From the NCBI GenBank assembly GCA_902493275.1, contig CABUOQ010000004.1, positions 11,429 to 75,428 of the forward strand: DNA of 64,000 nt, in the 5' to 3' direction. How positions within the stretch are numbered: position 1 is the stretch's first letter; every line of letters begins with the position of its first letter. A program made the translations under genes and the position numbers. Of this stretch, positions 25,674-35,500 are shown in pieces. The notes under the pieces are model-generated. The model did not search any database and was not told the origin of the DNA. It saw only the letters and a list, made by a program, of their open reading frames with translations. The stretch comes from an uncultured Bacillota bacterium (GTDB lineage Bacteria > Bacillota_I > Bacilli_A > RFN20 > CAG-449).

Positions 25674-26341
25674 TTTTTAATCGCCTTATATCCTAATCCT
25701 CGAATAGTAACGATTTCAAAGTCAGGATTATTTTTAAATTTATCGCGTAAACGATTTATATGAGTATCGACAGTTCTTTCTTCGGAATTAGAATATATTC
25801 CCCAAAATTCGTCCATTAATTGCATTCTAGTAAAAATCTTATTTTCATATGATAATAACTTAAATAATATTTGGAATTCTTTTTGAGGTAACTCATATGT
25901 CTTACCATTTGTTACCACTGTTAATGAATCATTATCTAAAACTGTGTTTTTAAACGATAATTGATGTTCTAAAGATATTTTAGCTCTTCTAAATAAAGAA
26001 ATTAATCTAAGTTCTAATTCCTTTAAATCAATTGGTTTAACCATATAATCATCCGCGCCTGATAAAAAGCCATCAGATTTATCTTGAATTTGATCTTTAG
26101 CCGAAATAATTAAAACCGGAGAAGAAATACCAGCATTCCTTAATTCTTTAATAAATTCTATTCCCGACATTCCTGGCATCATAATATCAGTAATTATCGC
26201 ATCTACTTGATATTTATCTAATTCTTGCAAAGCATACTTTGCTGAATAAGAACAATAAACACTATACCCTTTTTTTGTTAAATAAATCTTTATTGCATCA
26301 TTTAAATTGATATCATCTTCCACAACTAGTATCTTAAACAT
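25670..26341 (-). CDS. OmpR/PhoB-family response regulator
   Basis: A 223-residue regulator with receiver domain (phospho-acceptor D52 in IITDIMMPGMSG, acidic pocket ED at 8-9, conserved K in DYMVKPID) and a C-terminal winged helix (EERTVDTHINRLRDKF, IRGLGYKA). I start at ATG 26341 behind AGGTGA; a GTG at 26350 is an upstream alternative. Its stop is TGA inside the ATGA junction with the kinase gene. Targets are not evident in the window. Confidence 0.95.
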   Translation of the reverse strand: MFKILVVEDDINLNDAIKIYLTKKGYSVYCSYSAKYALQELDKYQVDAIITDIMMPGMSGIEFIKELRNAGISSPVLIISAKDQIQDKSDGFLSGADDYMVKPIDLKELELRLISLFRRAKISLEHQLSFKNTVLDNDSLTVVTNGKTYELPQKEFQILFKLLSYENKIFTRMQLMDEFWGIYSNSEERTVDTHINRLRDKFKNNPDFEIVTIRGLGYKAIKK

Positions 26342-26407
26342 AATAATCACCTAATCCTTATTTGATATATTATCAAATATATTTTAACTAATTTTGAACA
26401 TTATTAC

Positions 26408-27346
26408 TTATTTTTCGGCATTTTTTAAATTTTTTTCGATAAAAGTTATGCACTTATCAATATATTTTTCTTTTTCAGTATAAAATGAAGCGATATGTCC
26501 TGCCTTTTCAATCGCTAATTCATCATAATCCATAGATGGATTTAAGCATGAAATATTTGCTTTCAAATTGCTATAAGGAACAAATTTATCTTCTGTTCCA
26601 TGAATAAATAAAATTGGAACCCCGCAATTTGATAAAGACTTATTGGGCCCGTCATTTTTTAAAGATATATGTAAAATAATTTTAGCTAATAATGAAATAC
26701 CAAAATAAAAAAATATAAAAAATTTATTAATAAATTTGAATGAATATAATACTTGTTGTTTTATGGAATTGAATCCGCAATCGGCAATGATACATCTTAC
26801 ATTAGATGGTAGTTTTTCACCTGATACGTTCATTAAAGTAGTTGCTCCCATAGAGTCACCATATAAAACTATCTGTGCTCTTGGATCTTGTTTAATTATT
26901 AAGTCGATCCATTTTAATACATCAATTCTTTCATGCCATCCCATAGTCGAATATTTTATCATAGAAGTAGAATGGGCACGTTGTTCAATAAACAAAAAAT
27001 TACAATTAATCTTTTTATCTATCTCTTCGGCAATTGGAGTATTCTCTTTCCAATTTCCCCTCCAACCATGACACATAATAAGATAAAGATTGGTATCGCC
27101 TTTTTTTAATAAATGCGCTGATAATTCATGCTTATCATCTGAAATCGTTTTTAAATCAACGATTTCATGGTTGCTTAAATACTCTTCAGCCACAGCAATT
27201 TTTGATTTTTTATCTTTATGTTTTCTCTTGTCATCAAAATTTTTACTAGTTTTAAATACCACTTCAAAGCATTTAAAGCTAGCAAAAAAGTATAAGAATA
27301 ATATAGCTAATATAACAACTAAAATAATTATTAAAACTTTCATCAT
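26408..27346 (-). CDS. Membrane-anchored alpha/beta hydrolase
   Basis: A 312-residue serine hydrolase with one N-terminal membrane helix (LIIILVVILAILFLYFFAS). The nucleophile elbow is GDSMGA, the acid is probably in HGTEDKFVP and the His in KAGHIASF. The HGWRGNWKEN segment forms the oxyanion region. It resembles the YqkD/S33-like hydrolases of Firmicutes; substrate unknown. Overlaps the small membrane-protein gene by 4 bases. Confidence 0.86.
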   Translation of the reverse strand: MMKVLIIILVVILAILFLYFFASFKCFEVVFKTSKNFDDKRKHKDKKSKIAVAEEYLSNHEIVDLKTISDDKHELSAHLLKKGDTNLYLIMCHGWRGNWKENTPIAEEIDKKINCNFLFIEQRAHSTSMIKYSTMGWHERIDVLKWIDLIIKQDPRAQIVLYGDSMGATTLMNVSGEKLPSNVRCIIADCGFNSIKQQVLYSFKFINKFFIFFYFGISLLAKIILHISLKNDGPNKSLSNCGVPILFIHGTEDKFVPYSNLKANISCLNPSMDYDELAIEKAGHIASFYTEKEKYIDKCITFIEKNLKNAEK

Positions 27347-27591
27347 TTATCATCCTTATGACTTTTATGCTTAATATAAAAAATGATTACTAATGAAATG
27401 ACAATTAAGCTAATTGGAATTATAACGAGAAAATAAAGATAATTTATGTTGATTATCTTTTTACTAGTCAATATAAATAAAGCGATAGTTAAAGCAATAA
27501 TAAGAACAAATATAATTCTTATTATATTTACAATTATACGACTTTTTTTCTTCGCAGATTTTAAATTCTCTTCCTCGTCATTTAGATTCAT
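27343..27591 (-). CDS. Small two-helix membrane protein (82 aa)
   Basis: Charged N-terminus (NDEEENLKSAKKKSR), two membrane helices (about 19-43 and 49-73) and a Lys-rich tail. It is translationally coupled to the hydrolase (ATGA) and begins 3 bases after cysE, suggesting a continuous transcript. No family recognised. Confidence 0.7.
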   Translation of the reverse strand: MNLNDEEENLKSAKKKSRIIVNIIRIIFVLIIALTIALFILTSKKIININYLYFLVIIPISLIVISLVIIFYIKHKSHKDDK

Positions 27592-27593
27592 AG

Positions 27594-28400
27594 TTAATTC
27601 CTTTTATTAATCTCCATATCAACTTTATTCAATCTAACTATCATATTATCCACTACACTTTCTAAAATATATGTATTAGAACCGATGATAACATTATCGC
27701 CGATAATAGTATCGCCTCCTAGAATTGAAGCTCCAGAATATATAGTTACATTATTACCAATAGTTGGATGACGCTTCAAACCTTTTAACTTTTGACCTCT
27801 TCCCAAAGATAACGCTCCTAGAGTAACCCCTTGATAAATTCTAACATGTTCACCAATAATAGAAGTCTCACCAATAACGATTCCTGTGCCATGATCAATA
27901 AAGAAATATGAGCCAATCCTAGCACCTGGATGAATATCAATACCTGTCATTGAATGGGCATATTCAGACATGATTCTAGGGATATAAGGGATGCCTTTTT
28001 CATATAAATAATGAGCGATACGATAAATACTAATCGCGAGCATTCCTGGATATGACAAAATTATTTCATTAAAATCTAATGCTGCTGGATCTCCATCGAA
28101 TGTCGCTTGTAAATCAGTTTTTAATACTTCAACTATCTGAGGTAAATCATCTATAAAATCTTCAGTTAAGGTTTCTTCATCTAAATCTTTATGCGATGTT
28201 TTTTTAGCTCGATATATCTGTTCTTTCAATAATTTTTTTACTTCATCTTTTATCTTATTGTTTGTTAAATCAATTCCAGAAGAGATGCAATTAAAATATC
28301 CTGGAAATATTAACATTCTTAAATCATCTATAATTTTTATAATTTGATCACGACATGGAACAAATTCAAATTGTTCTTCACAAACTTTAATATATTTCAT
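27594..28400 (-). CDS. cysE: Serine O-acetyltransferase
   Basis: A 268-residue left-handed beta-helix acetyltransferase that makes O-acetylserine for cysteine synthesis. The hexapeptide repeats run from HPGARIGSYFFIDHGTGIVI through IGNNVTIYSGASILGG; the catalytic His/Asp are in this block. Its N-terminal helical domain (about 130 residues) and length match the EpsC/SAT class. It overlaps cysK by one base (TAATG), so sulfur-acceptor synthesis and sulfide capture are coupled. Confidence 0.94.
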   Translation of the reverse strand: MKYIKVCEEQFEFVPCRDQIIKIIDDLRMLIFPGYFNCISSGIDLTNNKIKDEVKKLLKEQIYRAKKTSHKDLDEETLTEDFIDDLPQIVEVLKTDLQATFDGDPAALDFNEIILSYPGMLAISIYRIAHYLYEKGIPYIPRIMSEYAHSMTGIDIHPGARIGSYFFIDHGTGIVIGETSIIGEHVRIYQGVTLGALSLGRGQKLKGLKRHPTIGNNVTIYSGASILGGDTIIGDNVIIGSNTYILESVVDNMIVRLNKVDMEINKRN

Positions 28401-29323
28401 TATTTCACCAGCTCCGTCGATAGATATCTTTCACCGGTATCAGGTAAGATAACTACTATATTTTTTCCTTTATTTTCTTCTTTTTGGGCTTGCTTTATTG
28501 CTTCACAAAATGCAGCGCCTGAAGATATTCCCACAAATATTCCTTCTTCATGAGCTAACATTCTAGCGTATGTAAATGAATCTTCATCACTTATGGTATC
28601 AACATAATCTACATAATCAAGATTTAAAGTTTTAGGAATAAAATTTGCTCCAATTCCCTGTATTTTATGCGATGAAGCCATTCCTTTAGTAATAAGTGGA
28701 GATGATAATGGTTCAACACCTATTGTATAAATATCTTTTTTTTCTTTTAAATATTTACTAATTCCCGTGATAGTTCCACCTGTTCCAATCCCGGCAACTA
28801 ATATATCAACTAATCCATCACACTGCTCATATATTTCTCTACCCGTAGTTAAATAATGAGTTTGAGAATTATCATTATTTTCAAATTGAGATGGAATAAA
28901 TGAATTCGGATATTTTTCTTTTAACCTTATCGCCTCATCAACACTGCCTTTCATTCCTAATTCACCTGGAGTTAAAACAATTTCTCCACCATATGCTTTA
29001 ATTAATTTTTGTCTTTCAATTGACATGGTTTCTGGCATAACTGCGATAAATTTCATCTTTTTACAAGCACAAATAAAAGCTAATCCAACTCCGGTATTAC
29101 CTGATGTTGGTTCGATAATAACGCTTTCTTTATTTATTCTATTTTCAGCTAATGCAGTTTCAATCATGTATTTAGCTATTCTAGCTTTTATTGATCCACT
29201 TGGATTAAACATTTCCACTTTAGCATATATTTTACACTCCAAGTTTAAGGTTTTTTCTATGTTTGTTAATTCCACTAAAGGAGTATTTCCAATTAGGTCT
29301 TCAATCGATTTATATATTTTCAT
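28400..29323 (-). CDS. cysK: Cysteine synthase (O-acetylserine sulfhydrylase)
   Basis: A 307-residue PLP enzyme. The Schiff-base lysine is K46 in NPSGSIKARIA, followed by the substrate loop PTSGNTGVGLA and the phosphate-binding GIGTGGTITG. The C-terminus (LPDTGERYLS) is typical. NPSGSIKAR replaces the usual GSVKDR; an Arg follows as in some CysK/CBS-like forms. No T-box or other riboswitch is seen in the short leader. Confidence 0.95.
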   Translation of the reverse strand: MKIYKSIEDLIGNTPLVELTNIEKTLNLECKIYAKVEMFNPSGSIKARIAKYMIETALAENRINKESVIIEPTSGNTGVGLAFICACKKMKFIAVMPETMSIERQKLIKAYGGEIVLTPGELGMKGSVDEAIRLKEKYPNSFIPSQFENNDNSQTHYLTTGREIYEQCDGLVDILVAGIGTGGTITGISKYLKEKKDIYTIGVEPLSSPLITKGMASSHKIQGIGANFIPKTLNLDYVDYVDTISDEDSFTYARMLAHEEGIFVGISSGAAFCEAIKQAQKEENKGKNIVVILPDTGERYLSTELVK

Positions 29324-29408
29324 TATCTAAATCACCTCTATATTAATATTATGATAAATAATAATTTTTTTAAATAATTCTCATTTTTTATTAACTAATT
29401 TATTTAAA

Positions 29409-29437
29409 TTGACAAATTATTTTTAGTTATTTAATAT
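29409..29437 (+). promoter_or_regulatory. Promoter of the TetR-family gene
   Basis: Consensus -35 TTGACA (29409-29414), 17-base spacer, -10 TAATAT (29432-29437); ATG is 59 bases downstream behind GAAAGG. Confidence 0.75.
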
Positions 29438-29495
29438 TATTTTGAAGTGTCTTATTATTATATTGTGAGAAATAATATAATGAAAGGCTTTTTAT

Positions 29496-30092
29496 ATGAA
29501 AATGGATATACGTGTAATTAAAACCAAAGCGGCAATCAAAGCAAGTTTCAAAGAATTATTGAAAAGAGAGCCGATAGAAAAAATAACTGTCTCCGAAATA
29601 TGTAACAATGCTGATATAAATCGTGTTACTTTTTATACCCATTACCAAGATAAATACGATTTACTTATTGATTATCTCAATAATATAACCGAGGAAATAT
29701 ATGATAAAGCAACCGCTAGTATAAGTGGCATCAATGAAAAAGAACAACTAATATGTTTCTTTTGCAATTTATTCAACTGCACTATCGATTATTGCGTGGA
29801 TCATGCTGAAATTTTTAAATTCTTTCCTCGTCAAAGCAATACATCTTTATTAACACTAATTGATAAAACTGCTACAAAAAATATATTAAGTCTTTTTAAA
29901 AAGATATTTAAAGATACTAACATGAAGTATTCTTACGATTTTATTGTCTATTTTATTATCGGAGGTTGTAACAAACTGCTTTTTGAATATTTTGAAAAAG
30001 ATAATGAAAAATCAGTAACTGAATTAAAATATAACGCTAATAAATTAATAACAGAACTAATCAATTCAAATATATTATTTGATAAAAATTAA
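29496..30092 (+). CDS. TetR/AcrR-family transcriptional regulator
   Basis: A 198-residue regulator with an N-terminal helix-turn-helix (ITVSEICNNADINRVTFYTHYQDKYDLL, split about 29-56) in which NRVTFYTHYQDK is the recognition helix region. The C-terminal ligand domain (TetR_C-like, SEICNNA... FFCNLFNC) is typical of Firmicutes regulators. The adjacent divergent cysK-cysE unit is a possible target, but no palindromic operator is clear. Confidence 0.88.
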   Translation: MKMDIRVIKTKAAIKASFKELLKREPIEKITVSEICNNADINRVTFYTHYQDKYDLLIDYLNNITEEIYDKATASISGINEKEQLICFFCNLFNCTIDYCVDHAEIFKFFPRQSNTSLLTLIDKTATKNILSLFKKIFKDTNMKYSYDFIVYFIIGGCNKLLFEYFEKDNEKSVTELKYNANKLITELINSNILFDKN

Positions 30093-30100
30093 TAAATTAA

Positions 30101-30155
30101 AACCCCCTATGAATAGCGATTTTATTGCTACCATTATATGGGGGTGTTTTTATTT
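30101..30155. terminator. Bidirectional terminator
   Basis: AACCCCCTAT (30101-30110) pairs with ATATGGGGGTGTTTT (from 30136) with one bulge, A/T-runs on both sides; ends tetR (+) and the lipoprotein operon (-). Confidence 0.75.
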
Positions 30156-30173
30156 TTACTTATTTATAAAACC

Positions 30174-31706
30174 TTAAATAATAGTTCTATTTATTTCTGC
30201 AACTTTATTTACTTCTGTAAATTCAACTTCAGTAGTAAAGCTTCCAACAACATTAACAAAAGAAACTTTGTCACCTTCAAATGTAACAGTAAATTTATCT
30301 AATGGTTGAGTGTTATTAATCGTATTATCAAATCCACAGAAAATTGAAGTTGTAGGTTTTGTTGTTAAAAGTTCATGTCCAATATAATTAAATACAGTTT
30401 TGGTTTCAGTTGAATTAGTTTCATCTTTTTCAAAGAAATAAGCGTTCATACTGAATAAAGGAAGAATAATACCATCAGTTAAAGTACCCGCGATACTTTC
30501 ACCAGTATAAGTGTAAACATCATCAGTTAATGAATATTTACGATAATTAGCATCATCTAATTGTCTATAACCGACAAATGTAGCACTTGATCCTGTTCCT
30601 TTAGTGATTTCTAATGTTCCCTTTCCATCACTAGTTAAAGAACCTTGTCCATCAACATAAGAACCATACCAATCATCATTAGTTGTTCTTTTGAAAGTTG
30701 CATTAAAATTATAAGATAATAGACTTTGAAGTTTAGAATTTAATTCACTATCTGCATCCTCTAATTTAACTATTTTACTAACATTTACATCTTCACCAAA
30801 CGCCAAGAATTGACCTTCATAAGAAATTTTAACTGTATCAACTCCTCCCCATCCATCATCTTGAGTTTTATCAAAGAATTTCGCGGAATATGTTGTAGGT
30901 AAATTGTCTTCACTAAGTACAAATGAAAAACTCTCTAATGTTCCATCAATGAAATAGTGAGTATTATAACCTTCATAAGATAAATATAATTGAGCTGATA
31001 AGCATGATAAAGCATATGAGAAATCATCATCAGCTAATTTTTCTTCGGTTATAGTTAATGAAACAGTGCGTGTTTCTTCATCTAAAGTAAAATCATCATC
31101 ACTCAATAAAGTAAAAGCATTAACTAAACGTGATTCTGACCATAATGCTTCAACATCTTGATTAACTATTGGATCAACTAATAATAATGGTGTATATACT
31201 ACATTACCATTGATGTCATACGAAACAGTGAATGCCTCGTCATTGACTCCTTCTTCATATTGTGTCAATTTATTAATGGATTCCCATTCTCCTTTATAAT
31301 AAATACTTCTAACAACGCCATCTTTAATCAAATCGCGATAACGATAATTTGTTGGTGTTCCATTATTATATTGTTTTGAGTAAACAGTTTGAACATCAAA
31401 TCCGCTTCTTAAAGCATCTAAAGATTTCTTTTTAGCATCAACAACTACAACAGAAGATGACGATTCTTCTGATGAACTTACGCTTGATTCTTCACTTGAT
31501 GAAACTTCGTCTGATGATTCTACTGATGAAGAAGACTCTTCAACTGATGATTCAGATTCAAACAATGAAGAAGATTCTTCGACTGATGATTCACTTACTA
31601 CAGAAGAACTATTGCTAGTTGAAGAAGATATGATACTACTTGTTGCTTCTGTTTGACAAGCAAATAACATAGCTAATAATGATACAAATAATAATTGTTT
31701 TTTCAT
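30174..31706 (-). CDS. Ser/Glu-linker lipoprotein, tandem paralogue family (third copy)
   Basis: A 510-residue lipoprotein (LLAMLFAC, Cys17) with the longest Ser/Glu linker of the three (about 19-92), then a beta-rich ectodomain. It shares with the two upstream genes the opening pattern LDALRSGFDVQTVYS...GTPTNY and the block FLAFGEDVNVSKI ... LNSKLQSLLSYNFNATF. No known domain is recognised. It is the last gene of a three-gene unit (28 bases after the previous one). Probably a surface adhesin or ligand-binding protein, by analogy only. Confidence 0.7.
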   Translation of the reverse strand: MKKQLLFVSLLAMLFACQTEATSSIISSSTSNSSSVVSESSVEESSSLFESESSVEESSSSVESSDEVSSSEESSVSSSEESSSSVVVVDAKKKSLDALRSGFDVQTVYSKQYNNGTPTNYRYRDLIKDGVVRSIYYKGEWESINKLTQYEEGVNDEAFTVSYDINGNVVYTPLLLVDPIVNQDVEALWSESRLVNAFTLLSDDDFTLDEETRTVSLTITEEKLADDDFSYALSCLSAQLYLSYEGYNTHYFIDGTLESFSFVLSEDNLPTTYSAKFFDKTQDDGWGGVDTVKISYEGQFLAFGEDVNVSKIVKLEDADSELNSKLQSLLSYNFNATFKRTTNDDWYGSYVDGQGSLTSDGKGTLEITKGTGSSATFVGYRQLDDANYRKYSLTDDVYTYTGESIAGTLTDGIILPLFSMNAYFFEKDETNSTETKTVFNYIGHELLTTKPTTSIFCGFDNTINNTQPLDKFTVTFEGDKVSFVNVVGSFTTEVEFTEVNKVAEINRTII

Positions 31707-31734
31707 AAAAATTCCCCCTATTTATTTTTATTAA

Positions 31735-33399
31735 TTAAAGTATTGTTGGATATATTAAGAATTGAATTGTTTTAAAGAATTCTAAGGCTAATAAAACCTC
31801 AACGCCAATTTTAGTTGGTGTTCCGTTGATGTTAACTTCTTTAATATAGAAATTTCCACCATTTTTACCTTCCTCATCTTGTAAAACATATCCGTTATCT
31901 ACCAATTTTGCTTCATATTGTACTTGAAGAGTTTCTCCTTCATTATAATCATTTAATGCCAACATGAAGACTGGTTTTTTTGGATTATAAGAAGCATCTA
32001 GTACAATGTATGAATAATTTCCACCAATTGTTGGAATATAATCTAATTGTTCAGCTGAAATACTTCTATATAGAATTTCAGATTCTGCTACCTGATTACT
32101 AATAATATCATTCCAAGTTGCATCGTCTGCATTTGGTTGTAAACTATCTAATAATCCCTTGACTCCACCGATATTAGAGTAAGTATATTTTTCTTCGGTT
32201 AGACGTAATTTATTTGTTATGACTACTTCTTCATCTTTAACTTCAATTATCAATGTTCCGGCATTACCACCACCTAAGGTTCCATAATCATTACTATATA
32301 TTTTACATCCATGGTTATCTTTCAAAGTATAAGTAGTTACACCATCATTATTTGATTTATCAAAGAAAACAGAAGAAATGTTAAAAGATGGTAAAATATT
32401 ATTCATATATCCTGATAATAAATCGCCATCCGGATATACTTTATCATTTAATTTTAAGACTGCTTGGACTATGCCGTCGCCTTTTTGATAATATCCATAT
32501 GCTCCAGTTTTTACATTCTTTTTAGAAAGAACATCATAAAGAATGGTTTTTCCATCCTCTATATCTGCCTCGTAGATACGATTTGATAATTCGACTTTAA
32601 GATGATAGTTTTGTTTTTTTAATTTATCTAAAGTAGTTTGTAAAAAAGCATCTTCTTGGCCTTCAGCTTTTGTTATTGGCGCTATGACATCTTCGCCAAA
32701 ACCAGTAAATACGCCTTCAATTTCAGATTTATAAACTCCATATGAAGTTGATATTGGTTCAAAAACTATATGAAATTTATCTGGCAATCCATTATTCATC
32801 TCAATGACAAAACTATTTAAGTCATATCCCATTGTAGCTGTAAATTGAGCTCCAACAGATGAATAGAAAGTATTTAATGCTTTATCACCTAATTTTAATT
32901 TGTAAAGATTGTCTGTTTCACCTTTTTCAAAATCATCAACGTTCAATAAAGAGAAACTATTTCCATAACCTGATACATCCCATGGAACATAAGTATTTGA
33001 TGTTGAAACTAATGGATAATAATGGATTTTGTTATCTAATCCTAATTCAACTTCACATAAGCAAGATATTGCCATTTGAAGATGAGCTGCATAATGCATT
33101 TCATTATTTATAGTATCCATTTGAGGATTTTCAGAAGCAGATTCATAAACTGTTGCAGTAAATTCTCTTGGTTTAGAAGCAGTTTCAACATAGTTATATG
33201 TATATCCTAACGTGTCTGTTCCTGTTTTAAATATTCCTCTAGTTGAATAACCTTGTCCCATTTTTGATAAGATTTCATCTGTCAAGGTATTATCAACACT
33301 GATTGGACTAGAACTTGAAGCAAGAGATGATTCTTTATTCAAGTTGCATCCGCTAAGCAATAAAGCTCCTATAATAATGGGATAATAATGTCGATGCAT
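31735..33399 (-). CDS. Lipoprotein, tandem paralogue family (second copy)
   Basis: A 554-residue lipoprotein (GALLLSGC, Cys18) with only a short Ser linker. It opens with LTDEILSKMGQGYSTRGIF...TDTLGY, close to the LTDQMLSSLKEGYSSKTI of its upstream neighbour. A midpoint block, FTGFGEDVIAPITKAEG... LDKLKKQNYHLK, starts a second, similar half, so each protein contains two related lobes. The start is less typical (MHRHYYP), with GGAGTTG as ribosome site. Function unknown. Confidence 0.7.
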   Translation of the reverse strand: MHRHYYPIIIGALLLSGCNLNKESSLASSSSPISVDNTLTDEILSKMGQGYSTRGIFKTGTDTLGYTYNYVETASKPREFTATVYESASENPQMDTINNEMHYAAHLQMAISCLCEVELGLDNKIHYYPLVSTSNTYVPWDVSGYGNSFSLLNVDDFEKGETDNLYKLKLGDKALNTFYSSVGAQFTATMGYDLNSFVIEMNNGLPDKFHIVFEPISTSYGVYKSEIEGVFTGFGEDVIAPITKAEGQEDAFLQTTLDKLKKQNYHLKVELSNRIYEADIEDGKTILYDVLSKKNVKTGAYGYYQKGDGIVQAVLKLNDKVYPDGDLLSGYMNNILPSFNISSVFFDKSNNDGVTTYTLKDNHGCKIYSNDYGTLGGGNAGTLIIEVKDEEVVITNKLRLTEEKYTYSNIGGVKGLLDSLQPNADDATWNDIISNQVAESEILYRSISAEQLDYIPTIGGNYSYIVLDASYNPKKPVFMLALNDYNEGETLQVQYEAKLVDNGYVLQDEEGKNGGNFYIKEVNINGTPTKIGVEVLLALEFFKTIQFLIYPTIL

Positions 33400-33410
33400 A
33401 TTTCAACTCC

Positions 33411-35276
33411 TTATTTAGCAGCGCTAAAACTCATAGAAATTTGGAATTGTCCCCAATTTTGAATTGAATTCCAGAAAGTAGCTAATGAAATATTCAAACT
33501 ATATTGTCTGTTTTTAAGAGTTACATTTTTCCAATAGTTGTAAGTTGGAGTTTCAGTATCTCCAGTATCAGTTTTATTAAAACCAGCTGCAACTAAGGCT
33601 GCACCATAACTATCTAATAAAGCTAATGTATCATCTTTATCATATGTAGTAAAGAAAATGACTGGTGCTGATGGTGATGAAATATCACAACTAATATTAG
33701 AGCAATATGTTACTGTAGGAATTGAGTCTAATATTTCTTTGGTAAATGTCTTTTGAACAGAAGCAAGAGTCTCTTCGTTATTTGATAATAATTGTGACCA
33801 CGTTAATCCTTCTGTAGTTTCAAAAGTATTCTCGTTAGTAATCATTTTTTCTACTTCGCCAAATTTTGTATAATTTACATCAAGAACTAATCCTTGATCT
33901 TTAGTAGCAGAAGTCTCATTGTGAATGTTTATTTTATCTTTTTCAATAGTTATAGTTAAATAAATTAATCTATCTGTATAACCATCAGCATCGAAAGGTG
34001 TAAAAACATCATCATAATTATCTAATGAAATCTTAATATCATTATTTAATTTGTAAATTGCTTTATCAGCAGTTGAAGCAGAATCTTTAACAAATAAAAC
34101 AGAAGATAAATCAAATGATGGTAATATAGTTTCTTCTAAAGAACCAGCATATGCATAATCAACATAGTATTTACCTTCAATCGGTGTTAAACCTAATTTA
34201 CATGGTTCGCCATCAATTTCATATTCTTGATATGCATAACTCATGTATTTCTTACCGTTTGCATTATAATAATCATAAACAACAGATTCTTTATTGTAGA
34301 AGTCTGCTACATATTTACCTTGTGAAACCATTCTCTCTGAATTAAAGTTAAATGCAAATTGTGTTTCTTCTAAATGATAGTTTTGAGCACGTAATTTTTC
34401 CATTGCCTCCTCAAACACTTCATCAGTTTCACCGGCTATTGGTGTTACATAATCAATAACATCTGCTCCTGAATCTAAGAAATAGCCATATGAATGTTTA
34501 TAAACTGTAGAATCAGTTGAAGAAACAGCAACATATTCTAATTCATATCCAGTTACTTTATCTCCGTTTGTTAATAAATAAAAATTATCAAAAGTAGCTG
34601 TAGTTCTTTTATCATCACAATATAATTGCTTATCAAGTCTTGCATAAATTTCATCTACCAATTCACTGTCTAAATCAGATTCAATATTTAATCTGAACTT
34701 ATTTTCATCGCCTACACGTTCAAAATAGTTAGCGTTTAAGAGTAAGAAAACATTTGAATAATATCCTTCCTCCCATGTCATATGTATTTCTTCATAAGAA
34801 TGGATATCTGTTCCCATAACAGGTGTGTAAAGTGGTTTGTTTCCAACGCTTAGTCCTACATCATATAACATTTTTTCAGTTTCGTCTGGTTTTGGCTGAT
34901 AATGATAGTGATTAGCTAATTTTGAATTAGAAATGTCTTCAATATCTTTGTTTCCACTAGGGTAATACATATCTTCTTCAAAGTTAAATTCATTACACTT
35001 TGAAAAAATTACTGCTGTGGAAGGTGTACCAGTTTCATATTCGGTCATTCTTATAGTTTTACTAGAATATCCTTCTTTTAATGAAGATAACATTTGATCA
35101 GTCAAATTCTCTGTACGAATAAATTCACTCTCTTCTATGCTACCTTCCGACACTGATACTGATGATGTCGAAGTAGATGATGACGCTGATGATTGTGTTG
35201 ATGATGTAGTTTCAACATTACAACTAAATAACATAGCTGTAGATAAGATTGCGATTAACGCATGCTTTTTTTTCAT
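33411..35276 (-). CDS. Ser/Thr-linker lipoprotein, tandem paralogue family (first copy)
   Basis: A 621-residue lipoprotein (TAMLFSC, Cys19), Ser/Thr linker (about 23-46), then two beta-rich lobes; the second starts around ADVIDYVTPIAGETDEVFE with AMEKLRAQNYHLEE. Preceded by AGGGGGAAAAC and a promoter about 75 bases upstream; followed 11 bases later by its paralogue. The three genes are alignable only through short motifs, so the duplications are old. No enzyme signature is seen. Confidence 0.72.
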   Translation of the reverse strand: MKKKHALIAILSTAMLFSCNVETTSSTQSSASSSTSTSSVSVSEGSIEESEFIRTENLTDQMLSSLKEGYSSKTIRMTEYETGTPSTAVIFSKCNEFNFEEDMYYPSGNKDIEDISNSKLANHYHYQPKPDETEKMLYDVGLSVGNKPLYTPVMGTDIHSYEEIHMTWEEGYYSNVFLLLNANYFERVGDENKFRLNIESDLDSELVDEIYARLDKQLYCDDKRTTATFDNFYLLTNGDKVTGYELEYVAVSSTDSTVYKHSYGYFLDSGADVIDYVTPIAGETDEVFEEAMEKLRAQNYHLEETQFAFNFNSERMVSQGKYVADFYNKESVVYDYYNANGKKYMSYAYQEYEIDGEPCKLGLTPIEGKYYVDYAYAGSLEETILPSFDLSSVLFVKDSASTADKAIYKLNNDIKISLDNYDDVFTPFDADGYTDRLIYLTITIEKDKINIHNETSATKDQGLVLDVNYTKFGEVEKMITNENTFETTEGLTWSQLLSNNEETLASVQKTFTKEILDSIPTVTYCSNISCDISSPSAPVIFFTTYDKDDTLALLDSYGAALVAAGFNKTDTGDTETPTYNYWKNVTLKNRQYSLNISLATFWNSIQNWGQFQISMSFSAAK

Positions 35277-35349
35277 TGTTTTCCCCCTTAAGATGCAAAT
35301 AAATTTAAATAAAATAAAAATATTAATATAAATATATTTATTTTTTAAT

Positions 35350-35378
35350 TCATTATGCTAAAAAAACTCTTATGTCAA
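35350..35378 (-). promoter_or_regulatory. Promoter of the three-lipoprotein operon
   Basis: Minus strand: consensus -35 TTGACA (35378-35373), 17-base spacer to TAATGA (35355-35350), or CATAAT with a 15-base spacer. The remaining gap to 35500 is AT-rich with an imperfect hairpin at 35427-35452. Confidence 0.6.
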
Positions 35379-35500
35379 AATAAGGATATAAATATTATTT
35401 AATAAATTTATAATTAATTTAACTAAGAATAAAAAGTTTTTTAACTTTTATTGAAGATATTATATTAAGATTGAAATAACAAGTAAAGTTTTTTTTTAAT

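Noticed and set aside
26736..27071. 111-codon plus-strand frame opposite the alpha/beta hydrolase
   Set aside because: Antisense to a gene with intact catalytic motifs; no start context and no known domain.
29324..29495. T-box or other riboswitch before cysK
   Set aside because: The leader shared with the divergent regulator is only 172 bases and shows no specifier hairpin, T-box sequence or terminator/antiterminator pair.
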